Shown: positions 1-4,832 of the stretch, one piece after another
Numbering within the stretch: position 1 is the stretch's first letter
Layout: every line of letters begins with the position of its first letter
Assembly: GCA_004552515.1 (NCBI GenBank)
Contig: SFOF01000153.1
Coordinates: 1-5,643, forward strand
Source of the DNA: Clostridiales bacterium
GTDB lineage: Bacteria > Bacillota > Clostridia > Christensenellales > Aristaeellaceae
Direction: 5' to 3'
Length of the DNA: 5,643 nt
Position numbers and translations under genes: made by a program
Notes under the pieces: generated by a model
What the model saw: only the letters and a program-made list of their open reading frames with translations
Told to the model about the DNA's origin: nothing
Database searches by the model: none

Positions 1-73
1 GGAGGCCTGCCGCGCGCTGATCGAGCAGCAGGAGGCGCTGCGCGGCCTCTTGGGGGAGAACGCCCATGAGTGA
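1..73 (+). CDS. 3' end of an unidentified protein
   Basis: Only the last 23 codons are present, read from base 2 and ending at TGA 71-73. The tail reads ALIEQQEALRGLLGEN and then AHE. It is Leu/Glu/Gln-rich and looks helical, possibly coiled-coil. It carries no LPXTG motif or membrane segment, so it is probably cytoplasmic or the soluble end of a longer protein, and its function cannot be told. Its stop overlaps the start of the next gene by 8 bp (ATGAGTGA), and the next gene's ribosome site lies inside its last codons. The two are therefore very likely co-transcribed and translationally coupled. The other forward frame gives a less protein-like Gly/Arg/Ala-rich peptide. Confidence 0.6.
   Translation, partial: EACRALIEQQEALRGLLGENAHE
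52..58 (+). promoter_or_regulatory. Ribosome binding site for the signal-peptidase-like gene
   Basis: GGGGGAG lies 7 nt before ATG 66-68, inside the 3' end of the preceding gene. It fixes ATG 66 as the start and supports translational coupling. Confidence 0.7.
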
Positions 74-611
74 GTGGCCGTCGATTGAAGCGATCGAGCG
101 GGAACGCCGCCGCCTGAGCCGTCGCCGCCGCCGCGTGCGCACGCTGACCGCGCTGGCGGGGACGATTGCGGCGCTGGCATTGGCGCTTACGCTGGTTTCG
201 GCGCTGGCCGTGCCGCTTTTCCGCGTGTCGGGGGATGATATGTCGCCCGCGCTGAAGGACGGCGACGTCGCGGCGGTGCTGAAGGGCATGCCGGACGGCA
301 CGGGAGATATATGCGCGTTTTACGCGGAGGGCGCGGTATCGTTTGTCCGCGTGATTGCGCGCGCCGGTTCGTGGGTCAATGTGGACGGGGACGGCTATGT
401 GTTTGTGGACGGCCAAGTGATCGACGAGCCGTACGCATCGTTAAGCGCGGCGGGGGACGTGGCGTATCCCTGCCAGGTACCGGAAAATATGCTGTTCGTG
501 CTCTGCGACAATCGAGACGCGGCGCGCGACAGCCGCTATGCCGATTTCGGCTTTGTCAGCGAGGACGCCGTGATCGGCCGCGTGATTGCGTGCTTTCATC
601 CGCCGTTTTGA
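66..611 (+). CDS. Signal peptidase I-like membrane protein lacking the catalytic Ser and Lys (SipA-like pseudoenzyme)
   Basis: This 181-aa protein has the S26 signal peptidase layout. A basic cytoplasmic N-terminus (Arg-rich, residues 12-25) precedes one membrane anchor (about 27-50) and an extracytoplasmic catalytic-type domain. Box B, normally G-x-S-M-x-P-T-L, reads GDDMSPAL (56-63), so Asp58 replaces the nucleophilic Ser. In the box normally K-R-V-I-G, residues 93-97 read FVRVI, so Val94 replaces the general-base Lys. The structural box E is kept (DNR 148-150, DSR 155-157, then IGRV). Length and fold motifs look intact, so this is not simple decay. From family knowledge, Streptococcus pyogenes SipA has a similar double loss, with Asp for Ser, and acts in pilus assembly without ordinary peptidase activity. 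Inference: a chaperone or adaptor for pilin or sortase machinery. A shifted nucleophile at Ser60 is possible but unlikely without the Lys. No pilin or sortase lies in the window, though one may lie upstream. Confidence 0.88.
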   Translation: MSEWPSIEAIERERRRLSRRRRRVRTLTALAGTIAALALALTLVSALAVPLFRVSGDDMSPALKDGDVAAVLKGMPDGTGDICAFYAEGAVSFVRVIARAGSWVNVDGDGYVFVDGQVIDEPYASLSAAGDVAYPCQVPENMLFVLCDNRDAARDSRYADFGFVSEDAVIGRVIACFHPPF

Positions 612-777
612 AGGGGATTTGGGATTTGAAACCCGATTCGGAGTTTAGCGGCGCCAAGGCGGGGGCGGCCCGAGAAATGGCGAGAGGATTTTAGAAAGCG
701 ATTTTCTCGCGAAGGGCTGAAGGGCAGAGAACCTTCGAATACGCCGATACGGGCGGCGGAAATGAGGGCGCGCTTCC

Positions 778-783
778 TATTAT
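778..783 (+). promoter_or_regulatory. Possible -10 element upstream of the repeat lipoprotein
   Basis: TATTAT, 5 of 6 to TATAAT, sits in the only AT-rich patch of the 206-bp gap 612-817, 34 nt before the start codon. No recognisable -35 box lies 15-19 nt upstream (that stretch is GC-rich), so the call is weak. The rest of the gap shows no gene and no convincing terminator. Confidence 0.25.
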
Positions 784-801
784 ATAGACGACAAATACAA
801 A

Positions 802-807
802 AGGGGG
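802..807 (+). promoter_or_regulatory. Ribosome binding site for the repeat lipoprotein
   Basis: AGGGGG lies 10 nt before ATG 818-820. The protein from that ATG begins directly with a lipoprotein signal peptide, which settles the start. Confidence 0.6.
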
Positions 808-817
808 ATTTATAACC

Positions 818-2005
818 ATGAAGAAGCTGACCGCGCTTGCGCTGACGCTGCTGATCTGCCTGGGCCTGACGGGCTGCGGCGATTCACCGGAAAAGACGGC
901 GGAAAAATATCCCGAGCTGATCGGCGAGTGGGGCACGGTGCTCCGTTCGGAAGAGCCGCTTGCGACGCTGCGCGCGGACGGCGTCTGCGTCTACAATCAG
1001 CAGGAGGGCAAGTGGAGGCTCGATGGGCGCGAGACGAGCGACGACCGGCGCGTGGCCGTGCTGACCATGCCCGGCGGCGAAAAGGTACGCATCGCCTTCT
1101 GGCGGGAAATTTTTTCGAGCGGCGACGCGCTTTGGACGGCCAGCGAGGAGGGCAATTACGCGGTGGATCTGCCGCTCATCAATCGGGATCAGTATCGCAG
1201 ACCGCAGAAAATCCTCGACGCGATTGCCGGCACATGGCGCGCGGCGGGGGCGGAGGAGCCTGCGCTGACGCTGAATGAGGACGGCACGTGCGTTGTCGGC
1301 GGCCAGAGTGGCGAATGGTGCGAGACGATGGAAAGCTGGCGCGACGAGCGGGACGATTTGTACGCCTTCGTGACGCGGACGGACGACGGGCAATACAGGA
1401 CGTTCATCATAACGAAGCGCGTCACCGTCACCGGCGGCGATCGCTACGGCGAGATTTATTTCCAGAATCAGTCTCAGATCGACTATATGGAGGGCAAGCT
1501 CCCATCCGGAAGCTATAAGCAGTTTGCGGACAGGGCTGTCAGAGCCGAGGATGTGGACGAGATCAAAATCACGGCGGATAACTTTTTCGATTACTTTGAA
1601 GCGGCGGAAAAGCGCTGGTGGGAGAAGAACGCGTTCGGCGATTATACGGACTATACCTGCATCACATATCTGCGCCTGAAGGACGAATATGTGCCGCGCC
1701 TGTGCGCCGGTCATTCTCAGATCGCCGTGGAAATCGCGAGCAGCAGCGGCTATTATACGCTCGAGGGCACGCTGGGCGGCGATATGACGCTGGTCTATGA
1801 TGAAACAAACGAGGATTACAAGGACGATTATGTGACCCAGAGCACGGCGGAGTTGACGGGCGATCAGGACGTTCTCTTCGGCGTGAGCGTTCAGCCCTTC
1901 TTTTACAGCGATCGCGAGCGCTATGAGGCGGGCCTGGGCGGCAGCTATGTGAGCGGCTACGAGGTCATGCGCGCGGCGGGCACGCTCTGCCTGACAAAGG
2001 AATGA
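818..2005 (+). CDS. Surface lipoprotein with two tandem beta-type repeats
   Basis: This 395-aa protein starts MKK, followed by a hydrophobic stretch and the lipobox LTGC with Cys20 as the lipidated residue. It is therefore exported and anchored to the outer face of the membrane. Residues 34-95 and 136-200 look like two copies of one module. Each opens IGEW or AGTW, then has EEP followed by ATL or ALTL, then a DG turn with a Cys (DGVC 54-57, DGTC 155-158), then GKW or GEW, and ends in alternating hydrophobic strands. Such modules resemble small lipocalin-like beta domains, but that fold is inference. The C-terminal part (about 245-395) opens IKITADNFFDYFE, a type of motif common in uncharacterised Clostridia lipoproteins, and continues with more predicted strands. 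No catalytic motif was seen and function is unknown. It probably has its own promoter and converges on the hydrolase gene downstream. Confidence 0.85.
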   Translation: MKKLTALALTLLICLGLTGCGDSPEKTAEKYPELIGEWGTVLRSEEPLATLRADGVCVYNQQEGKWRLDGRETSDDRRVAVLTMPGGEKVRIAFWREIFSSGDALWTASEEGNYAVDLPLINRDQYRRPQKILDAIAGTWRAAGAEEPALTLNEDGTCVVGGQSGEWCETMESWRDERDDLYAFVTRTDDGQYRTFIITKRVTVTGGDRYGEIYFQNQSQIDYMEGKLPSGSYKQFADRAVRAEDVDEIKITADNFFDYFEAAEKRWWEKNAFGDYTDYTCITYLRLKDEYVPRLCAGHSQIAVEIASSSGYYTLEGTLGGDMTLVYDETNEDYKDDYVTQSTAELTGDQDVLFGVSVQPFFYSDRERYEAGLGGSYVSGYEVMRAAGTLCLTKE

Positions 2006-2006
2006 T

Positions 2007-2039
2007 AAAAAAGCCGCCTCGCCGGAACGACGGCGGGGC
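2007..2039 (-). terminator. Rho-independent terminator for the ADP-ribosylglycohydrolase gene
   Basis: Arms GCCTCGCCG (2016-2024) and CGGCGGGGC (2031-2039) form a 9-bp stem with one G-U pair and a 6-nt loop. On the minus strand the stem is followed by six T (A-run 2007-2012 on the plus strand), a classic intrinsic terminator just past the hydrolase stop. On the plus strand the hairpin follows the lipoprotein stop but has only a poor T tract (AGCTTG), so termination that way is possible but weaker. Confidence 0.85.
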
Positions 2040-2047
2040 AGCTTGCA

Positions 2048-2875
2048 TTACAGAGCCTTGGGGGAGAGGGAAACGCGGCTTTCCCAGCCGGACACGATGG
2101 CGCGCAGATCGGCGGGGAGCATCTCCAGAGCCAGCGTGGAGAGCGCCAGCATGATTTCGTCCGGGCCGCGCCGCGCGTAGTAAGCCCAGGCGATCGAGCA
2201 GGCGATGGCCGTCAGCGTGTCGGTATCGCCGCCCAGCGAGACGGCGCCGCGCAGCGCGTCCTCGAAGCTCGTTGATTCGAGAAAGGCCTGAAACGCCTGC
2301 GGTACGGTGCCCTGACAGCTGCCGTCGAAGGCGTATGTGGGGCGAATCTGATCGAGCGTGCGCCTGAGCGGATAGAAGTGCTGTTCAATGTATGCGCGCA
2401 GCTCGTCGCGCCCCATGCCGCGGCGCAGCAGGAAGATGGCCGCCGCCACAGCCTGTGCGCCCTTGATGCCCTCGGGGTGATTGTGCGTCACCTCGGCGGA
2501 GATTTTCGCAAGCGAGAGCGCCTCCTCGAGCGACTCGGCCGCCTCGCCGCAGGCCGAAACGCGCATGGCCGAGCCGTTGCCCCAGCTGTTGTACGGCTCG
2601 GGAGTGGGCGATTGCAGCCAGGCCGCAAAGCCGCCGCCATAGCTGCCCATCGGGTGTGGATAGGCGCGGCCGACGCGCCGCATTTCGCCGATGATCACGG
2701 GGGCGAGCGACTGATCGCGCGCGTTCGTTTTCATCAGCGCGCTGCCGACGGCGATGGTCATGAGCGAATCGTCCGTGAACATGCAGCCGGGCGAAAACAG
2801 GGGAAAGTCCTTCGTCTTGATGTTCTTAAATTCATAGATGGAGCCGGCGATATCGCCGATGATCGCGCCGATCAT
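2048..2875 (-). CDS. ADP-ribosylglycohydrolase (DraG/ARH family)
   Basis: This 275-aa cytoplasmic protein has no signal or membrane segment. Family motifs occur in order: GDIAGS (7-12), the metal-binding TDDS (34-37, usually TDDT), GNGSAMR (99-105), THNHPEG (130-136) and GGDTDT (215-220). D35, D36, D217 and D219 are the expected ligands of the binuclear Mg centre. The family removes ADP-ribose from modified proteins (arginine in DraG and ARH1, other linkages in ARH3-like members) or handles related ADP-ribosyl substrates. The exact target cannot be read here, and no ADP-ribosyltransferase partner is in the window. Length is at the compact end of the family, and all metal motifs are present, so it should be active. 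The start is set by AAGGAGG 8 nt upstream. It has its own promoter and terminator, so it is a single-gene unit. Confidence 0.93.
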   Translation of the reverse strand: MIGAIIGDIAGSIYEFKNIKTKDFPLFSPGCMFTDDSLMTIAVGSALMKTNARDQSLAPVIIGEMRRVGRAYPHPMGSYGGGFAAWLQSPTPEPYNSWGNGSAMRVSACGEAAESLEEALSLAKISAEVTHNHPEGIKGAQAVAAAIFLLRRGMGRDELRAYIEQHFYPLRRTLDQIRPTYAFDGSCQGTVPQAFQAFLESTSFEDALRGAVSLGGDTDTLTAIACSIAWAYYARRGPDEIMLALSTLALEMLPADLRAIVSGWESRVSLSPKAL

Positions 2876-2883
2876 GAGCCTTT

Positions 2884-2890
2884 CCTCCTT
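2884..2890 (-). promoter_or_regulatory. Consensus ribosome binding site for the ADP-ribosylglycohydrolase
   Basis: The minus strand reads AAGGAGG, the full Shine-Dalgarno consensus, 8 nt before the ATG at 2875-2873. Confidence 0.9.
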
Positions 2891-2918
2891 CGCTTTTGGA
2901 ATATGATCCTTTATTTAT

Positions 2919-2947
2919 ATTATACGGCCATGTGCGTCGTTTGACAA
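2919..2947 (-). promoter_or_regulatory. Sigma-A type promoter of the ADP-ribosylglycohydrolase gene
   Basis: On the minus strand, TTGTCA (2947-2942, 5 of 6 to TTGACA) is followed after exactly 17 nt by a perfect TATAAT (2924-2919). Transcription should begin near 2912, giving a leader of about 35-40 nt that contains the consensus ribosome site. It is the best-formed promoter in the window. Confidence 0.85.
2941..2946 (+). promoter_or_regulatory. Possible -35 box of a divergent promoter for the DUF1294 gene
   Basis: A perfect TTGACA lies on the plus strand and overlaps the minus-strand -35 by five bases, because TTGACAA and its complement TTGTCAA both serve. No good -10 follows at 16-18 nt (the region reads TCATACGCC), so plus-strand activity is unsure. 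If used, the two promoters would compete for polymerase. Confidence 0.3.
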
Positions 2948-2996
2948 GCGGGCGCGCCGGTCATACGCCGCAAAATCGGCGGGAAAGGCGAAAAAT

Positions 2997-3266
2997 ATGC
3001 AATATCTGGCAGTTTATCTGATCGTCATGAACGTGATCGCATTCATCATATACGGCGCGGACAAGGCGAAGGCGCGGCGCGGGCTATGGCGCGTCAGCGA
3101 ACGGACGCTCCTGACACTGGCGGCGCTGGGCGGGGCGCTCGGGGCGCAGCTGGGCATGAGCGTGTTCCGTCACAAGACGAAGCACAGGAAATTCACGGTT
3201 TGCGTGCCGCTTTTCATCGTGCTCTGGGGCGCGCTGCTGGCCGTGCTGATCGTGCGGCTGCGCTGA
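2997..3266 (+). CDS. DUF1294 family small membrane protein
   Basis: This 89-aa protein begins with a hydrophobic helix (about 3-19), then YGADKAKARRGLWRVSE (19-35), a Gly/Ala-rich hydrophobic stretch (38-54), the conserved basic block FRHKTKHRKF (57-66), and a last membrane helix (about 68-86). The order of the DK-AxRGxWR and RHKTxHxKF motifs is diagnostic of DUF1294, a widespread small inner-membrane protein of unknown function, and the length is usual for the family. AAAGG at 2984-2988 lies 8 nt before the ATG. It is transcribed divergently from the hydrolase gene and closed by its own terminator, so it is probably monocistronic. Nothing in the context suggests a specific role. Confidence 0.92.
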   Translation: MQYLAVYLIVMNVIAFIIYGADKAKARRGLWRVSERTLLTLAALGGALGAQLGMSVFRHKTKHRKFTVCVPLFIVLWGALLAVLIVRLR

Positions 3267-3283
3267 AGCGGATATTCATTTCG

Positions 3284-3310
3284 GGCGGGGACGACGTGTC
3301 CTCGCCTTTT
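3284..3310 (+). terminator. Rho-independent terminator of the DUF1294 gene
   Basis: GGCGGGGAC (3284-3292) pairs with GTCCTCGCC (3298-3306) across a 5-nt loop: nine pairs, one G-U. TTTT follows (3307-3310), 18 bp past the DUF1294 stop. No T run follows on the minus strand, so it works for plus-strand transcription only. Confidence 0.75.
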
Positions 3311-3351
3311 AATATGCGAAAAAATGATTGGCATATGAAAGGAACGTTAAG

Positions 3352-3516
3352 GCCGTCCGGCAAACGGGCGGCGCAGGCGAAGCCGGGAAAGTATTCCTTC
3401 ACGGTAACGACCATATTGCGCTTAATATCCCGCGCGATATACGCCGCGCCAAAGCCGCCGCGTCCCAGACACTGCCCGATGACATACCGCCGCCTGAGCA
3501 GCGTGCCGGGCTTTAG
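3352..3516 (-). pseudogene. Remnant of a Ser/Thr protein kinase N-lobe
   Basis: Read on the minus strand from 3516, the frame gives LKPGTLLRRRYVIG, then the glycine-rich loop GRGGFG (3465-3448), then VTVKEYFPG with the invariant Lys at 3399-3397, and ends recognisably at RLPDG (3354). This matches the first 55 or so residues of the bacterial Hanks-type kinase domain seen in many Clostridia (LxPGTxLxxRYxIG, GxGGFG, IKEYFP). The remnant is cut at both ends. Upstream in frame there is no ATG, GTG or TTG before the stop at 3564-3562, and the usual N-terminal lead is absent. Downstream, the C-helix, HRD and DFG regions are missing, and the frame runs into the DUF1294 terminator and gene instead. 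It cannot encode a working kinase. Its Gly codons are mostly GGC, as in the genes to its left. It is a decayed or recombined gene, or a piece joined by assembly error. Confidence 0.75.
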
Positions 3517-3668
3517 ATCGGCGGCGCCGACGGCGCGCCGGTCGGAGCGGAAAAACGGCGTTTACGGCGCTCCGCGACCGGGCGAAAGCGAAAATATCCG
3601 TTACGGCGCGTTTGAACGCGGATCACGGAATGAGCAATACGAAAAAACAGACAGGTTCGGGATGGGAT
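3517..3668. other. Unassigned stretch between the kinase remnant and the alanyl-tRNA editing gene
   Basis: No gene, terminator or convincing promoter was found in these 152 bp. A plus-strand frame running into the editing gene opens at TTG 3612 or ATG 3630, but that extra N-terminus (NADHGMSNTKKQTGSGW) is unlike the family. A short hairpin (GGAGCG 3544-3549 with CGCTCC further right) has a long loop and no T run. The stretch holds the point where codon use changes. Confidence 0.5.
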
Positions 3669-4805
3669 ATGACGGAAAAACTGTATTACGACGATCCGTT
3701 TTTGTTTGAATTCAGCGCGACCGTTACCGAATACGCCGACGGCAGAGCCGTTCTCGACCGCACGGCGTTTTTCCCCGAGGGCGGAGGTCAGTCGGGCGAC
3801 CGCGGAAGCATCGCGGGAATCCCCGTGACGGACACGAAGATCGAAAACGGAAAGATCGTTCATTTCGTCGCCGCTCCCCTGCCGATCGGCGCGGAAGTCG
3901 CGTGCGAGGTGGACGGAAAAGAGCGTTTCCGAAAGATGCAGCACCACACGGGCGAACACATCGTTTCGGGGCTGGCGTGGCGCGAATACGGGCTGACGAA
4001 CGTCGGCTTTCATCTCGGCGACGGGGATATGACGATCGATTTCGATAAGGAACTGACGGACGGACAGGCTCTTCGGCTCGAACGGATGGCGAACGAAGCC
4101 GTTGCGAAGGATATAGCGGTCGAGGCGGAGTTTCCGTCGCCCGAGGTGTTGGAAGAACTTGAATTCCGCTCGAAAAAGGAACTTTCCGAGGCGATCAGGA
4201 TCGTCACGATCGACGGGTACGACGTCTGCGCGTGCTGTGCGCCGCACGTCCGTTCGACGGGTCAGATCGGCATGATAAAACTGCTTGACAGAGTCCGCTG
4301 GAAAGGCGGCGTCAGGATACGCGCGAAATGCGGGTTCTCCGCGCTTGACGACTACAATGATAAATATGCGAACGTAAAAAGAATATCCGTCGCGCTGTCG
4401 TCGAAACAGAGCGAAGCGGCGAAAGCGGTCGAGCGGCTCGCGGAAGAACTGCGGGAAGAAAAGGCGAAAAACGCCGCGCTTTCGAAACAGATCGCGCAGC
4501 TTAGAGCTCAGGCGTTCGAACCGACGGACGGAAACGCCGTCTTCTTTGCGGAAAACGCGGACGCGGACGCGCTCAGGCTGCTCGTCAACGGGGCTGTCGG
4601 AAAATGCGGCGGCGTTTGCGCGGCTTTCACGGGGACGGATGCGGACGGATACAGATATGTCGCCGCGTCGAAAAACGGCGGAATGAAAGAGTTTTCAAAA
4701 CAGATGAACGGCGCGCTTTCGGGACGCGGAGGCGGAGACGACGGAATGATACAGGGCAGAGTCGGCTGTTCAAAAACGGATATAGAAAAATTTTTTGCCC
4801 GCTGA
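3669..4805 (+). CDS. Trans-acting alanyl-tRNA editing protein (AlaX-L type, DHHA1 domain)
   Basis: This 378-aa cytoplasmic protein is homologous to the editing half of alanyl-tRNA synthetase. It hydrolyses mischarged tRNA(Ala), chiefly Ser- and Gly-tRNA(Ala). Numbered from ATG 3669: MTEKLYYDDPF opens the protein; RTAFFPEGGGQSGDRG (31-46) is the family hallmark of the N-terminal beta domain; HHTGEHIVSG supplies the zinc pair H93 and H97; CCAPHVRSTGQIG supplies C189 and H193. A Glu/Lys/Ala-rich coiled coil (about 240-285) leads to a C-terminal DHHA1 domain with GRGGGDDGMIQG (352-363). All four zinc ligands are present, so it should be active. Length fits the long AlaX class. ATG 3669 was chosen because homologues begin here; its ribosome site is weak (GGGATGGG), and TTG 3612 and ATG 3630 are in-frame alternatives. 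It is probably co-transcribed with the lipoprotein 27 bp downstream. Gly codons are 14 GGA, 17 GGC, 7 GGG and 2 GGT, unlike the genes to the left. Confidence 0.93.
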   Translation: MTEKLYYDDPFLFEFSATVTEYADGRAVLDRTAFFPEGGGQSGDRGSIAGIPVTDTKIENGKIVHFVAAPLPIGAEVACEVDGKERFRKMQHHTGEHIVSGLAWREYGLTNVGFHLGDGDMTIDFDKELTDGQALRLERMANEAVAKDIAVEAEFPSPEVLEELEFRSKKELSEAIRIVTIDGYDVCACCAPHVRSTGQIGMIKLLDRVRWKGGVRIRAKCGFSALDDYNDKYANVKRISVALSSKQSEAAKAVERLAEELREEKAKNAALSKQIAQLRAQAFEPTDGNAVFFAENADADALRLLVNGAVGKCGGVCAAFTGTDADGYRYVAASKNGGMKEFSKQMNGALSGRGGGDDGMIQGRVGCSKTDIEKFFAR

Positions 4806-4818
4806 GACGGGCGCGGAA

Positions 4819-4827
4819 AGAAAGGTG
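4819..4827 (+). promoter_or_regulatory. Ribosome binding site for the SGNH lipoprotein
   Basis: AGAAAGGTG lies 5 nt before ATG 4833-4835, within the 27-bp gap after the editing gene. No terminator hairpin lies in that gap, which supports read-through from the upstream gene. Confidence 0.6.
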
Positions 4828-4832
4828 CGGAT

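Noticed and set aside
680..710. Inverted repeat GCGAGA ... TCTCGC after the signal-peptidase-like gene
   Set aside because: It has a 6-bp stem with a loop of about 19 nt and no T run on either strand, so it is not a credible terminator.
884..1714. Long open frame on the minus strand opposite the repeat lipoprotein
   Set aside because: It is Arg/Ala/Leu-rich, with no recognisable motif or ribosome site. It mirrors a GC-rich gene that has a signal peptide and lipobox on the plus strand.
2378..2944. Open frame on the plus strand across the ADP-ribosylglycohydrolase gene
   Set aside because: It is antisense to a gene with all family motifs and runs through that gene's promoter, and its composition is typical of a GC-rich shadow frame.
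3328..3356. TTGGCA at 3328-3333 as a plus-strand -35 box for the editing gene
   Set aside because: No -10 follows at 16-18 nt, and the gene starts more than 300 bp further on.
2951..3543. 12-bp direct repeat GGCGCGCCGGTC at 2951-2962 and 3532-3543
   Set aside because: It is short and GC-only in style, in a GC-rich background, with no matching flanks or target duplication. It was considered as a junction repeat but is too weak to support one.
3513..4247. Long open frame on the minus strand opposite the alanyl-tRNA editing gene
   Set aside because: The plus strand encodes a full editing protein with zinc ligands and the DHHA1 motif. The minus frame is Arg/Phe-rich with no family motif.
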